Source: Spirochaetales bacterium Spiro_05 (GTDB taxonomy: Bacteria; Spirochaetota; Spirochaetia; Sphaerochaetales; Sphaerochaetaceae). Taken from it: DNA of 64,000 nt. The notes beneath the pieces were generated by a model, which was given only the letters and a program-made list of their open reading frames with translations, was not told where the DNA came from and did not search any database. Positions 36,066-44,739 of the stretch are shown piece after piece. Position 1 is the first letter of the stretch, and each line of letters starts with the position of its first letter. Where the stretch lies: contig LVBG01000007.1 of the NCBI GenBank assembly GCA_001603115.1, forward strand, positions 1 to 64,000, read 5' to 3'. A program made the position numbers and the translations under genes.

Positions 36066-37051
36066 AAAAAACCGTCGTTCTCGCCTTGTTGGTCGCACTG
36101 CTGACAGGATCCCTGCTCTTTGGGGCAGGAGCCCAGGAGTCTCAGACAACCAAGGCTCCAGTCAAAAAGACTGTGATCAACTTCCCAACTGCAGCAACAA
36201 CCGGGGCTGTGTATCCCTTGGGATCAGCCATGAGCAACTTGTGGAATACCAAGCTTGACAATGTAAGGGCCAGTGCACAGGCCAGCGCAGGTGGCATTGC
36301 AAACCTCAACATGATCGCCGATGGCGAAGCCCAGCTTGGTGTTGCCGTCACCTCCATCATGTATGAATCCTTCAACGGAATCGGTTCATTTGAAGGTAGA
36401 CCAAACCCGAACCTTCGGGTGATGATCGGCCTCTATGCAAATCCCAACCAGGTTGTAGTGACCAACAACAGCGGGATTGAAAAGCTCAGCGATCTTGCAG
36501 GCAAGCGTTTTGCTTCCGGAGCTCCCGGGTCCACTACCGAAGTTGAGACCAGCATCCACCTCAAGACAAGCGGCGTAAGCTACCCCGATGGTCTTCGTGT
36601 ACAGTATGTCGGCTTCACCGAAGCGATCGACCTGATGCGCAACAAGCAGCTCGACGGCGCTTGGATCATGGCAGGAACGCCCAATGCAGCAGTCACCGAG
36701 ATGCTCTCCACTGCCGGCGGAAAGCTCTTGAGCTTGGATGAGAACCTCATCAAGGCACTGCAGAAGGACTATCCCTGGTATGGCGCCTACACCATTCCTG
36801 CCGGGACCTACCCCGGCCAGAACCAGGATGTCCTCACCTCGGCCATCAAGATCACCGTCTGCACCGACGCTCGTGTTGATGACGATGTCATCTACGACAT
36901 GACCAAGACATTCTGGGAAAACTTCGAGGAGCTCAAGGCAACACAGGCTCCCTTGAAGAATGTCAATCCCAAGGAAGCGGTGAAGGATCTTGCAGGACTC
37001 CCCATCCACGAGGGAGCTGCACGCTACTACCGAGAAATCGGCTTGCTGTAA
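36062..37051 (+). CDS. TAXI-family TRAP solute-binding protein
   Basis: A 329-residue periplasmic protein. Residues 1-27 are a signal peptide (KKTVVLALLVALLTGSLLFGAGAQES) with a spirochaete-like Gly-Ala-Gln-Glu-Ser junction. The mature part shows the TAXI pattern: FPTAATTGAVYPLGSAMSNLW, ASAQASAGGIANLNMI, and GAPGSTTEVE. It captures the substrate and delivers it to the fused permease encoded immediately upstream. An upstream open stretch in the same frame (back to 35294) is only the shadow of the permease gene. A strong terminator follows. Confidence 0.88.
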   Translation: MKKTVVLALLVALLTGSLLFGAGAQESQTTKAPVKKTVINFPTAATTGAVYPLGSAMSNLWNTKLDNVRASAQASAGGIANLNMIADGEAQLGVAVTSIMYESFNGIGSFEGRPNPNLRVMIGLYANPNQVVVTNNSGIEKLSDLAGKRFASGAPGSTTEVETSIHLKTSGVSYPDGLRVQYVGFTEAIDLMRNKQLDGAWIMAGTPNAAVTEMLSTAGGKLLSLDENLIKALQKDYPWYGAYTIPAGTYPGQNQDVLTSAIKITVCTDARVDDDVIYDMTKTFWENFEELKATQAPLKNVNPKEAVKDLAGLPIHEGAARYYREIGLL

Positions 37052-37058
37052 ACCCACC

Positions 37059-37090
37059 AACCCGGAGGCGCAAACCTCCGGGTTTTCTCT
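37059..37090. terminator. Terminator of the TRAP operon
   Basis: AACCCGGAGG (37059-37068) pairs perfectly with CCTCCGGGTT (37075-37084), followed by TTTTCTCT. It may also serve the convergent ABC operon ending at 37104. Confidence 0.85.
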
Positions 37091-37103
37091 GTTTAATCAG
37101 CCA

Positions 37104-37934
37104 CTACCCCTTCAGGGGGGAAACCAGCTGATCGACATCCAACATTCCTGTTTGCAGACGATCATAGAGCCCGTCCATCACCCTCTCTTCGAGCAGGGCT
37201 GACAAGCCCCGCTTGCCGAGGAATGTCCTTACAGATTCTTCCTTGGGGTGGAAGACCAACTCTTCTGGTGTGCCTTCCTGGATGATGTGTCCCTCATGGA
37301 TGAGCACAATGCGATCCGCAAGGCGAAACGCCTCGTGGATGTCATGGGTGACAAAGAGAATGGTTTGGCCGAATTGGCGGTGAATGCGCTTCAATTGGTC
37401 TTGCAACTGCGTACGGGTCTGTTCGTCCACCGCACCGAACGGTTCATCCATCAGGATGATTGAGGGTTCGGCAGCCAAAGCACGGGCCACCCCTACCCGC
37501 TGACGCTGCCCACCACTGAGTTGGCGAGGATAGCGATCGAGGTGTTCTGCTTTCAAACCCACCAAGTCAACCAGTTCAAGAGCACGTCTCTTACGCTCTT
37601 CTTTCCCAATACCCTGCAACTTGGGAACGTAACTGATATTTTCCCAGACTCGAAGATGCGGAAACAGGCCTACTTGCTGGATGGCATACCCGATTGAACG
37701 GCGCAGCTCTTCGATGTTCCAGTCACTGAGCTTCTTCCCATGAACCCTCAGATACCCGGTGTCAAACGCCAACAGCTTGTTCACCATCTTCAGAAGCGTC
37801 GTCTTACCGCACCCGGAAGAGCCGAGCAACACCACAAACTGCCCATCCTCGATGTTCAGATTGATATCGCGCAGCACTACCTCCTCAGGCGTGTAAGATT
37901 TGCTGATGTGCTCGAACTCAATGGCATACGGCAT
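37104..37934 (-). CDS. Betaine/carnitine/choline ABC transporter ATPase (OpuCA-like)
   Basis: A 276-residue ATPase that powers import of a quaternary amine. Walker A GSSGCGKTT (about residues 38-46), Q-loop YAIQQVGLFPHL, signature LSGGQRQRVGVARALA, Walker B ILMDEPFGAVD and the switch His (VTHD) are all present. The TILFVTHDIHEAFRLADRIVLIHEGHIIQEGTP segment is typical for the OpuCA/ProV group; there is no C-terminal CBS pair, so it is the short form. It is the last gene of a three-gene - strand operon, its start touching the stop of the binding-protein gene. Confidence 0.85.
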   Translation of the reverse strand: MPYAIEFEHISKSYTPEEVVLRDINLNIEDGQFVVLLGSSGCGKTTLLKMVNKLLAFDTGYLRVHGKKLSDWNIEELRRSIGYAIQQVGLFPHLRVWENISYVPKLQGIGKEERKRRALELVDLVGLKAEHLDRYPRQLSGGQRQRVGVARALAAEPSIILMDEPFGAVDEQTRTQLQDQLKRIHRQFGQTILFVTHDIHEAFRLADRIVLIHEGHIIQEGTPEELVFHPKEESVRTFLGKRGLSALLEERVMDGLYDRLQTGMLDVDQLVSPLKG

Positions 37935-38818
37935 CAGAGCAAGCCCTCTTTCACCAAGAAGGCCCTTGCCACTTCCTTGGGATCCTGCTTCTCAATCTCC
38001 ACCTGATAGTTGAGCCCAATCATCTCCTGATTGGAAATGCGTGCGCTCAATAGCTCAAGCACACCGGACAACTCCGGATAGTTCTCCAGCGTCTGGCTGC
38101 GAACAACGGTGGCGGCATGATAGGCGGCAAATGCAGACCTGTCATCCTCAAGCACCACCACCGGTTCAACATTGAGCCTTCCGTCGGTTGAGAAAACCAT
38201 GATCACATCGAACCCTTCGCTCTTAATCGCCTCATACCGCAGGCCGATGTCAATCTCCTTGACCGCCTTGAACGAGAGGCCATACGTCTTTGTCAGGTTG
38301 GGATACCCATCTTCACGCTCAAGAAAATCAGGATTGGCAGCAAAGGTGAGCGCAGGGCTGACCTTGACAAGATCAGAGACGGTTTTCAAGGCGTAGCGCT
38401 GGGCAACTCCCTCGGAGACAGCTACAGCGTAGGTATTGTTGAATCCGTAAAGGCCACTCCATACCAGACCATACTCCTGTTGATAGGCTTGCTTTACCTG
38501 CTCATACAGCTTTTGGGCATCTTGCTGTGACGCTCGCTTCAGCACAAAGAGCCAACCGGTGCCGGTATACTCGGGATAGAGGTCAATTTCTCCCTTGATC
38601 AGTGCTGGATGTATGTTTGAGGTACCGCCGCCAATACCCAGCGTCTGTTTGACTTGGATATCGCTCTTCGCTTCGATGAGGAGGGTAAGCATCTCAGCGA
38701 GAATATACCCCTCGGTGACCGGCTTGCTCGCAACCACCACCACTTTTTGCTCCTTCTTGCACCCACCGAAGGCAACCATTGCAACCAGAATGAGCACCAG
38801 GATGATACGCTTTGCCAT
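37934..38818 (-). CDS. Betaine/choline-type ABC solute-binding lipoprotein (OpuCC-like)
   Basis: A 294-residue lipoprotein. The signal peptide ends in the lipobox FGGC (Cys20), so the protein should be lipid-anchored to the membrane. The mature domain matches the OpuAC/OsmF type: VVVVASKPVTEGYILAEMLTLLIE, GIGGGTSNIHPALIKGEIDLYPEYTGTGW, and DVIMVFSTDGRL near the C-terminus. It should bind glycine betaine, choline or a similar amine. It sits between permease (four bases upstream) and ATPase genes in one operon. Confidence 0.85.
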   Translation of the reverse strand: MAKRIILVLILVAMVAFGGCKKEQKVVVVASKPVTEGYILAEMLTLLIEAKSDIQVKQTLGIGGGTSNIHPALIKGEIDLYPEYTGTGWLFVLKRASQQDAQKLYEQVKQAYQQEYGLVWSGLYGFNNTYAVAVSEGVAQRYALKTVSDLVKVSPALTFAANPDFLEREDGYPNLTKTYGLSFKAVKEIDIGLRYEAIKSEGFDVIMVFSTDGRLNVEPVVVLEDDRSAFAAYHAATVVRSQTLENYPELSGVLELLSARISNQEMIGLNYQVEIEKQDPKEVARAFLVKEGLL

Positions 38819-38821
38819 TGC

Positions 38822-39469
38822 TTACTCCTCCTCCCCCAAGAAACGGGAGCGAACTTTTCGTTCCAAAATCTCCAATACCAAGTCGGTAATGATTGCAAAG
38901 AGGGCTATCAGGAGACTGCCTGCAATCGTCATTTCCGGGAAATTGGTGGATATGCCTCTCCAGATTGCCCTGCCCATTCCTCCGGCACCAATGAACGAGG
39001 CTATGCCACCCAAAGCAATGGTCATGACGACCATGGTCCTGAAACCTGTGAACATGACAGGAAGGGCCAACGGAAACCGAATGGTCCAAAGCAGCTGCCT
39101 CCTGCTGGTGCCCATCCCTACTGCTGCCTCAATGATCTCCTCGGGGACTTCCTGCAAGCCGGTGTAGGTGCTTCTGATCATGGGAAGCAGTCCATAGAGG
39201 ACAATGGCGATGACGGCACTCTTGAGCCCAATCCCTGATATGGAGACCAGTATCCCAAAAAGAGCAATGGAGGGGATGGTATAGAGAAAGCTGGTGAGCC
39301 TGAGCAGGAGCTGTGCCGCCCATCGGCTTTTGGTCATCATGATACCCAAAGCCAAACCAAGGAAGGTGATCAGGGAGACGCAGATGAGGGTGATGATGAC
39401 GTGCTGGATCATCAGCTCAAGGAAAAAGGAAGATCGTTCTTGCAACAGCTGAAAGACGCGCTTTACCAT
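38822..39469 (-). CDS. Betaine/choline-type ABC transporter permease (OpuCB-like)
   Basis: A 214-residue inner-membrane protein with about six helices. The BPD-transporter permease loop EEIIEAAVGMGTSRRQLLWTIRFPLALPVMFTGFRTMVV that contacts the ATPase is clear, preceded by SFLYTIPSIALFGILVSISGIG. The start at 39469 follows GAAGG about eight bases upstream; a longer frame to 39550 would overlap the divergent promoter. First gene of the operon. Confidence 0.85.
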   Translation of the reverse strand: MVKRVFQLLQERSSFFLELMIQHVIITLICVSLITFLGLALGIMMTKSRWAAQLLLRLTSFLYTIPSIALFGILVSISGIGLKSAVIAIVLYGLLPMIRSTYTGLQEVPEEIIEAAVGMGTSRRQLLWTIRFPLALPVMFTGFRTMVVMTIALGGIASFIGAGGMGRAIWRGISTNFPEMTIAGSLLIALFAIITDLVLEILERKVRSRFLGEEE

Positions 39470-39531
39470 CTGAAAAACCTTCTTTGCCTCGATGATACCA
39501 CCACTTGGCGGATCTTCCCAGCAAAATAGCC

Positions 39532-39560
39532 TTGACGAGCTTGGCCACACCCCTCATGCT
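39532..39560 (+). promoter_or_regulatory. Possible promoter of the acyltransferase gene
   Basis: TTGACG (39532-39537) lies 17 bases from CATGCT (39555-39560), a poor -10. The predicted start falls on the ATG at 39567, where no Shine-Dalgarno is seen. Confidence 0.3.
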
Positions 39561-39566
39561 CTTCTC

Positions 39567-40610
39567 ATGGAATGCCGATACTTTGACGAACTCCAATTCA
39601 GTGCCGACCACAATCGGGATATCAAAGCGCTGGGCAAGATACTCAAGGACAATCCTGAGCATGCCAGCCTTATCGAGCAAGGGCGGAGTGCGATTACCGT
39701 CTCAGATGCAGGCGAGCTCGCCAAGCTGTTGTCGTCGGGACTGGCACAGTTTGGCCCGGTGTACCCCTTGCTGGCCATCAAATGCTGGCATGAGGAGATC
39801 TGTGCAGCCTACCAACGAAAAGGCATTGGAGACCAAATCCGAATCGCAACCTTGTCGGACATCAAGCTCTGGATGCAGGCATATGAGAAGGCCCATGATG
39901 GGCAGACAGGTCTGGAGCAGGTGTACTGGATCAGTCGCCACCTCTGTGCGAAGATCCTTCGTCTTGGCCGGCTGCAATACGAGCCAAGGATCTTCAGCCA
40001 GCATGTCAGAATCTATCGGGACAACCGTTCAGCAAACCTGCTTACGTTGGCTGAAGGGAACCTTTGCTGCACAGAACTAGGGTATCCAGCATCGGAAGAG
40101 CCAGCATCATTCACCACCGATTGGTATGAAGATGCCACGATCATCACCGCTTGTCAGGTGGATACGCTCAATGCACGCATCCTGAGCAAGCCAACCACCT
40201 TCCTGAAGGCGGATCTGCTGCCCCTCGCTGACAAGAACACTGAAGTGGTCTTCATCCACATCCCAGCCGAGGGGAAGTTGGACAAAGAAGCCGTGGATGA
40301 ATCCCTTTCAAAGGCAAAGGAACAGTTTCCCTCCCACTGTCTGTTCTTCTGCGTTTCCTGGTTGCTCGACCCTGCCCTCTTGCTCGTGGCGCCACAAGAG
40401 AGCAATATCGTCAGCTTCATGCTTCGCTTTGCAAAATTCCCGGTTCCCTTCCAGGAAGCACAGATCTTTGAGCGTGTTTTCGCAAAAGGCCTGACCAAAG
40501 AGGAGTGCATGCTTGTGCAACCCACATCCAGCCTGCAAGCAAACATCCAGAGAGAACTTGCAAAGGGAACCGAATTCCGCACCATCGGCGGATTCATTCC
40601 CTGCCTTTGA
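39567..40610 (+). CDS. GNAT-like N-acyltransferase (NAT_N/GNAT_C type)
   Basis: A 347-residue putative acyltransferase. The N-terminal helical half ends in ILRLGRLQYEPRIFSQHVRIY. The C-terminal half has the GNAT_C pattern: VVFIHIPAEGKLDKEAVDESLSKAKEQF, CVSWLLDP, ESNIVSF, then PTSSLQANIQRELAKG and a Gly-rich end. The recall is of the DUF5596 family, whose substrates are unknown. ATG 39567 is preferred because frames starting at 39492 would run through the divergent promoter region. The stop abuts the convergent flavoprotein gene with no gap. Confidence 0.75.
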   Translation: MECRYFDELQFSADHNRDIKALGKILKDNPEHASLIEQGRSAITVSDAGELAKLLSSGLAQFGPVYPLLAIKCWHEEICAAYQRKGIGDQIRIATLSDIKLWMQAYEKAHDGQTGLEQVYWISRHLCAKILRLGRLQYEPRIFSQHVRIYRDNRSANLLTLAEGNLCCTELGYPASEEPASFTTDWYEDATIITACQVDTLNARILSKPTTFLKADLLPLADKNTEVVFIHIPAEGKLDKEAVDESLSKAKEQFPSHCLFFCVSWLLDPALLLVAPQESNIVSFMLRFAKFPVPFQEAQIFERVFAKGLTKEECMLVQPTSSLQANIQRELAKGTEFRTIGGFIPCL

Positions 40611-42440
40611 CTATCGGTTTTCCCATTCTGAGAGGAAGGAACAGACTGACTGGATATCTACAGCCTCTTCCCTGATGCAACGGCTTTGCAGTCCTTCATA
40701 GTCCTCCTCTTGCGAGGCCTCAAGCAAACGCTTTGCCCCCACAAGATTGCCGACCATCACCCTTCTCATCAGGGACGGGACGTCCAGACTGCTCGTTTGG
40801 CAACAGGTAGGACGCTCACATATCTGGCAGCGACGGGCTTTGAGCTTGACCGAACGCGTTCTCTCATCATCAGAAGCGTAGAGCTGATCGGCTGTGTACG
40901 GAGGGGTGAGCAGATGCACGTACTGCTCCATCCCGCTCCTATGCACAAACGTTTCCAGATTCCTCAGGCCAAGCACTGCGTTGGCAGCGGCTATCCCGCT
41001 GGTAGTCACCGTGGGAGTACCGGTTCCCAGAACGGTGGACTCTCCGCAGCAGAACAGCGATGGATACTCGGTTCTGACATGCAGGCGCTTGAACATATGG
41101 TTGCCCAATAGCTGCTTGGGCCCTGCAACAGCCCCTCCATTCTTCAAGGTGTATCGTTCGATGGTCTTCGGGGTGGCGAGCTCTGTATACCGTACATGCG
41201 CGGTGATGGCGGGAAAGCGACGGGCAACGACGGCGAGCAAGCGCTCAATCTCTTCTTTCTTCTGTGCCTGGTACGTCTTTGCATCCAAACCATCCCAATT
41301 CCTGAACGATGGCCCGATGGCGAGAACCACATGCTCGTCCTCCCCGCAGACGGTATGATCATCCACACTCGGGATATACACCGTCACTTCCTCCTCATTC
41401 AAGGAAGAGGGATCACCGACCAGCATCTCCACGGCCAAAGCGTCTGCATCGACGGCAGTTCTGTCCACCACACTGTAGAGCACCACGCTGGGATAGGTTG
41501 GAACCTGTCTTGCAGCCCATGTCCGCCTCTTGGGCTCGGAGTACTCGGCGGGAATGAGCTTGCCGTAGAGGTTCCACACCGTACCACTGTAGATCAGTTG
41601 GTCCGCGTACAGAGCCGACCCATCATCAAGCATCACCCCGTTTGGCTTGTTGCCGGAAAAGAGAATCCGAACCACTTCACGATTGGGAATCATTTTAGAA
41701 CCTTGTTCCTCGATGACCTTCTCCAGCTTGCCCGGCAACATCAACGATGAGCCGGCTGGGTAGTAGCTGCCGCCCACATGGTTGTCTACGAACATCACCG
41801 AACTGAGTATGGCTGGCGATTCCTCCACCGTAGTGTAGCAGTAGGTGGACGTAAGCTTGTCAAAGAACGAAAAGATGGCGGGATCGGTGAAATACTTGGA
41901 CAGGAGGCTCTTGGCACTCTTGTTGAGATAGGAGAGAAACCGAAGATAGGAGACGGGATGGGAGAGCATGGCCTGCACGGCTGATTTCCTGTCTGTCTCA
42001 TCGGGAGTGGTATAGGAGGGGTGCTCTACCATAACATGTGTGTAGAGTTGCTCCATGTCAGCATAAAAGCGCTTCAGATTCGCCTTCTGGCTGGGAAAGA
42101 GATGGGCAACCTCTTCTATGAACAAATCGATGTCAGCGTGAAAGTTGATCTTTTCTCCCTTGTAGTGCACACAGTACAAAAGAGGATGGGCGATGATGTC
42201 GATGGGTTCCTGGAGGCAGTTGAAGAGGAAGCGGTGTGCATTGAAGCCTTTCTCTCCCCACCCGAAAAGCATCGAAGACCCTTGGTCGAAGAAGACGTCC
42301 TCTCGCTTGAAAGAACCGCAACTTCCGCCCGGACAGCAGCTCTTGTCGACAACAGCCACCTTGAGGTTTCGCTTTGCCAAGAGGGCGGCTGCACTCAAGC
42401 CGCTGAGACCTGCACCGATGACCAGAACATCATATTTCAT
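40611..42440 (-). CDS. CrtI-like FAD oxidoreductase with C-terminal Cys-rich domain
   Basis: A 609-residue flavoprotein. It starts with the dinucleotide-binding motif VLVIGAGLSGLSAAALLAKR followed by VAVVDKSCCPGG, and ends the core with CCGESTVLGTGTPTVTTSGIAAANAVLG, the FAD-closing motif of phytoene desaturase/retinol saturase-like enzymes. Such enzymes add or remove hydrogens on polyene or related substrates. The core ends near residue 500; the extra tail has C538-x2-C541-x4-CC (546-547), then VPSLMRRVMVGNLVGAKRLLEA, like the iron-sulfur domain of GltD-type proteins. ATG 42440 with GAGGAC upstream is chosen. It lies right after a flavodoxin gene, a likely electron partner. Confidence 0.75.
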   Translation of the reverse strand: MKYDVLVIGAGLSGLSAAALLAKRNLKVAVVDKSCCPGGSCGSFKREDVFFDQGSSMLFGWGEKGFNAHRFLFNCLQEPIDIIAHPLLYCVHYKGEKINFHADIDLFIEEVAHLFPSQKANLKRFYADMEQLYTHVMVEHPSYTTPDETDRKSAVQAMLSHPVSYLRFLSYLNKSAKSLLSKYFTDPAIFSFFDKLTSTYCYTTVEESPAILSSVMFVDNHVGGSYYPAGSSLMLPGKLEKVIEEQGSKMIPNREVVRILFSGNKPNGVMLDDGSALYADQLIYSGTVWNLYGKLIPAEYSEPKRRTWAARQVPTYPSVVLYSVVDRTAVDADALAVEMLVGDPSSLNEEEVTVYIPSVDDHTVCGEDEHVVLAIGPSFRNWDGLDAKTYQAQKKEEIERLLAVVARRFPAITAHVRYTELATPKTIERYTLKNGGAVAGPKQLLGNHMFKRLHVRTEYPSLFCCGESTVLGTGTPTVTTSGIAAANAVLGLRNLETFVHRSGMEQYVHLLTPPYTADQLYASDDERTRSVKLKARRCQICERPTCCQTSSLDVPSLMRRVMVGNLVGAKRLLEASQEEDYEGLQSRCIREEAVDIQSVCSFLSEWENR

Positions 42441-42451
42441 ACACTGTCCTC

Positions 42452-42946
42452 TTATTCGTAGGTATTGCCTTGTTGTACAGCTTGGCAAAAGGCCTGAAGA
42501 GCGGTATCCCCATCCCAAGCATCCTCTTTGGGATCGATAGTCAGTAAACAGCCCTGATACGTACTACCGGCGGCAAGCTTGAGCATTCGCTTGCGACACT
42601 TCTGGGTATCTCCCCCGCTGCAACTGATCACCAGGTATACCTTCTTTTGGGATAGGTCGACCTTCCTGAGCAATGAGCCGATGGGAGGGCTCACCGTAGA
42701 TGCCCAGACGGGAGTTGCGATGATGACGGTGGAGAACGCGGATAGATCGGGAATGGGCGTTGCAAGCCTCACCGGCCAGTGGAAAGTCGCATCCCTTCCC
42801 CCACGATAGAATTTTGCAAATCCTTTGCTAGGATAGGGTCGCTTCACCACAAGCTGCAACCACTCACACCCAAGTCGGGAAACGATTTTTTCACAGAGAA
42901 ACTGCACATGCCCAGTCAATGAATAGGAGATTAGTATACACCCCAT
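42452..42946 (-). CDS. Flavodoxin-like protein
   Basis: A 164-residue FMN-binding-type protein. It starts with ILISYSLTGHVQFLCEKI, the phosphate-binding loop of flavodoxins (S-x-T-G-x pattern), then STVIIATPVWASTVSPPIGSLL, the conserved WA stretch, and VYLVISCSGG. It is the first gene of a two-gene operon with the flavoprotein (gap of 11 bases). TATACT about 20 bases before the ATG on the - strand is a possible -10. It could be an electron donor for the next gene product. Confidence 0.8.
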   Translation of the reverse strand: MGCILISYSLTGHVQFLCEKIVSRLGCEWLQLVVKRPYPSKGFAKFYRGGRDATFHWPVRLATPIPDLSAFSTVIIATPVWASTVSPPIGSLLRKVDLSQKKVYLVISCSGGDTQKCRKRMLKLAAGSTYQGCLLTIDPKEDAWDGDTALQAFCQAVQQGNTYE

Positions 42947-43008
42947 GCCGACCCCTCTTTGGAGCAGTATAGCATGCCCGATCTGAGTTTGATATCACGC
43001 AAACTTAC

Positions 43009-43037
43009 TTGCAACAAACAAAAGCGTCCTGTATAAC
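43009..43037 (+). promoter_or_regulatory. Promoter of tatD, giving a probable leaderless message
   Basis: TTGCAA (43009-43014) and TATAAC (43032-43037) are exactly 17 bases apart. The start is predicted at 43044-43045, on the ATG. Confidence 0.55.
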
Positions 43038-43044
43038 AAGGACC

Positions 43045-43836
43045 ATGCAGAACCCGTACTACCAGAACATGATCGACTCCCATTTCCACCTGCTTTCGAT
43101 GGAAAAGAAAGGCTTGGACATCACTAGGATACTCCAAGACATGGATGCACTTGGCATGGAAGGCCTTGAGATCGGCCTGGATGCCGATGACCTCGGCCTG
43201 CGCAGCGGGCGCTTCAAGGCCTACCCGTTCATTCACCTCAGTGCCGGTATCGGCCCCTGGGGCGTGAAGGATGGCATGCCTACCATACAGGAGCAGCTCT
43301 CAGAACTTGACTCCCAATTGACTCGTCACAAGGTTGCAGCCATCGGAGAAATTGGACTGGACAATCATCATGCGTACGGAACGGTGCATGCACAAGAGGA
43401 GCTGATGAGGGCCCAAATGGAGTTGGCACGGCACTACGGCAAACCGGTCATTTTCCACAACCGGGAGGCTGATGCACAGTTTCTGTCACTTCTTGGCGAG
43501 CAACCCTTTCCCCAAATGGGAATCTTTCACTGTTTCCAGGCAAGTGAGGAATTGGCTTTGCTTGCCATAGATCGGGGCTTCTTCCTTTCTTTTGCAGGGA
43601 ACCTCACCTATAACGCGAACAAAACCCTGCAAAGCCTGTTTGCGACCCTCCCTTTGGAGCATCTCTTGCTGGAAACCGACAGCCCGTATCTGAGTCCCAA
43701 TCCACTGAGGGGAAAACCGAACAATCCTTTGTATATCGAGCACCTCTATAGCTATGCAGCTCATCTGAGAGGGATGGAAGTGACTGCCTTGATTGAGGCT
43801 GTCAGAGCTAACTTCCACCGATTTCTCGCTCAGTAA
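43045..43836 (+). CDS. tatD: TatD-family metal-dependent hydrolase
   Basis: A 263-residue TIM-barrel hydrolase. Metal ligands are in place: H-F-H in IDSHFHLL, the Glu in AIGEIGLDNHH, FHNRE, IFHCFQAS, and the late Asp in LLETDSPYLSP. TatD proteins are magnesium-dependent DNases implicated in DNA repair and quality control. ATG 43045 is taken because it lies on the predicted transcription start; ATG 43069 directly before the first His motif and TTG 43009 are alternatives. The last 29 bases overlap the end of the convergent gene at 43808. Confidence 0.85.
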   Translation: MQNPYYQNMIDSHFHLLSMEKKGLDITRILQDMDALGMEGLEIGLDADDLGLRSGRFKAYPFIHLSAGIGPWGVKDGMPTIQEQLSELDSQLTRHKVAAIGEIGLDNHHAYGTVHAQEELMRAQMELARHYGKPVIFHNREADAQFLSLLGEQPFPQMGIFHCFQASEELALLAIDRGFFLSFAGNLTYNANKTLQSLFATLPLEHLLLETDSPYLSPNPLRGKPNNPLYIEHLYSYAAHLRGMEVTALIEAVRANFHRFLAQ

Positions 43837-44617
43837 AACACCGTTTGGTGAGCTGAACCGTATCCTTATCTCCTCTCAGGGCGGAGAGGATTCCGTGTGC
43901 GAGGTCATCAGCAACAATTCCTTGAAGGTACTCTCTTTCCACCAAAGGCAGGTATGTTGCATCAATTACCCAGGAGAGAGCACTTGTGCTCAACAGATCC
44001 ATGGCCCATGGCCCAAGCTCCGGAGCGAAGATGGTCAGCAATCCCTGTTGCTTTCCAAGCGTTTCCAAACGCTTGGAAAACGCTTGGTCTGTCTCACCCT
44101 CTTGCTGTACAACCGTCCGACTGGAATCGAATGCATGCTGTTGCCGCCCCTCGGAGGTCAGCACAAGAGCCGATCCCCTTGTCCCCAACTCCTTCTGAGC
44201 CTCTTGCCAATCGAAGCTCTGGTTCGGTATCAGATAAGAGAAAAAACGGGACTCATCGGGATGGGCATCGCCTATTCCGATGAGATGCATATTTTCCAAG
44301 CCAGTCAGCTTGTGCTTCTCCACAAGTTCAGTCAAGAGCGGAGAAAGCACCACATAGAGGGTACTTGTTTTGTGTTTTTCAGCAAGGCCGGCAAGGAGGC
44401 TATCGTCAAGCTTGGAAGGGACAACCTCTACCGATGAAAGCCTATAGCCACTGAGCAGGAGCTGTCTCTTCAAAGTCCGTTCATTGGCCCGATATACGGT
44501 TCGATAATAGGTGGCATCGACGAGACAGACTATGTGCCCAAAAAGAAGGAAATAGGTTGCAAGTGTTGCACAGAGCAACAGCATAACCAGAAGAGGCAAC
44601 AGAATCCGCTTTCTCAT
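43808..44617 (-). CDS. Membrane-anchored protein of unknown function
   Basis: A 269-residue protein. Residues 3-27 (KRILLPLLVMLLLCATLATYFLLF) form an uncleaved signal anchor or a signal peptide. The rest has alternating strands and helices: LYVVLSPLLTELVEKH, NMHLIGIGDAH, SALVLTS, LLTIFAPELG, LSWVIDATYLPLVEREYLQGIVADDL. This resembles the two-lobed fold of periplasmic binding proteins, but I do not recognise a family. The start at 44617 is chosen because the anchor begins there; a frame to 44722 overlaps the aldolase promoter. It ends inside the tatD gene. Confidence 0.68.
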   Translation of the reverse strand: MRKRILLPLLVMLLLCATLATYFLLFGHIVCLVDATYYRTVYRANERTLKRQLLLSGYRLSSVEVVPSKLDDSLLAGLAEKHKTSTLYVVLSPLLTELVEKHKLTGLENMHLIGIGDAHPDESRFFSYLIPNQSFDWQEAQKELGTRGSALVLTSEGRQQHAFDSSRTVVQQEGETDQAFSKRLETLGKQQGLLTIFAPELGPWAMDLLSTSALSWVIDATYLPLVEREYLQGIVADDLAHGILSALRGDKDTVQLTKRCFTEREIGGS

Positions 44618-44671
44618 ACCCGTGAATGTAGCAGGCCGGCCTCGTGGGGTCAAGAAACGGATGTATACAGG

Positions 44672-44700
44672 TTGACCACTTTCAGGAGATTGGATACATT
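44672..44700 (+). promoter_or_regulatory. Promoter of the aldolase gene
   Basis: TTGACC (44672-44677) and TACATT (44695-44700) are 17 bases apart. The start is predicted near 44707, with a leader of about 33 bases holding AAGGAG (44728-44733). Confidence 0.65.
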
Positions 44701-44739
44701 TGTACCGAAACGTATTTACCATTGCATAAGGAGCTATTT

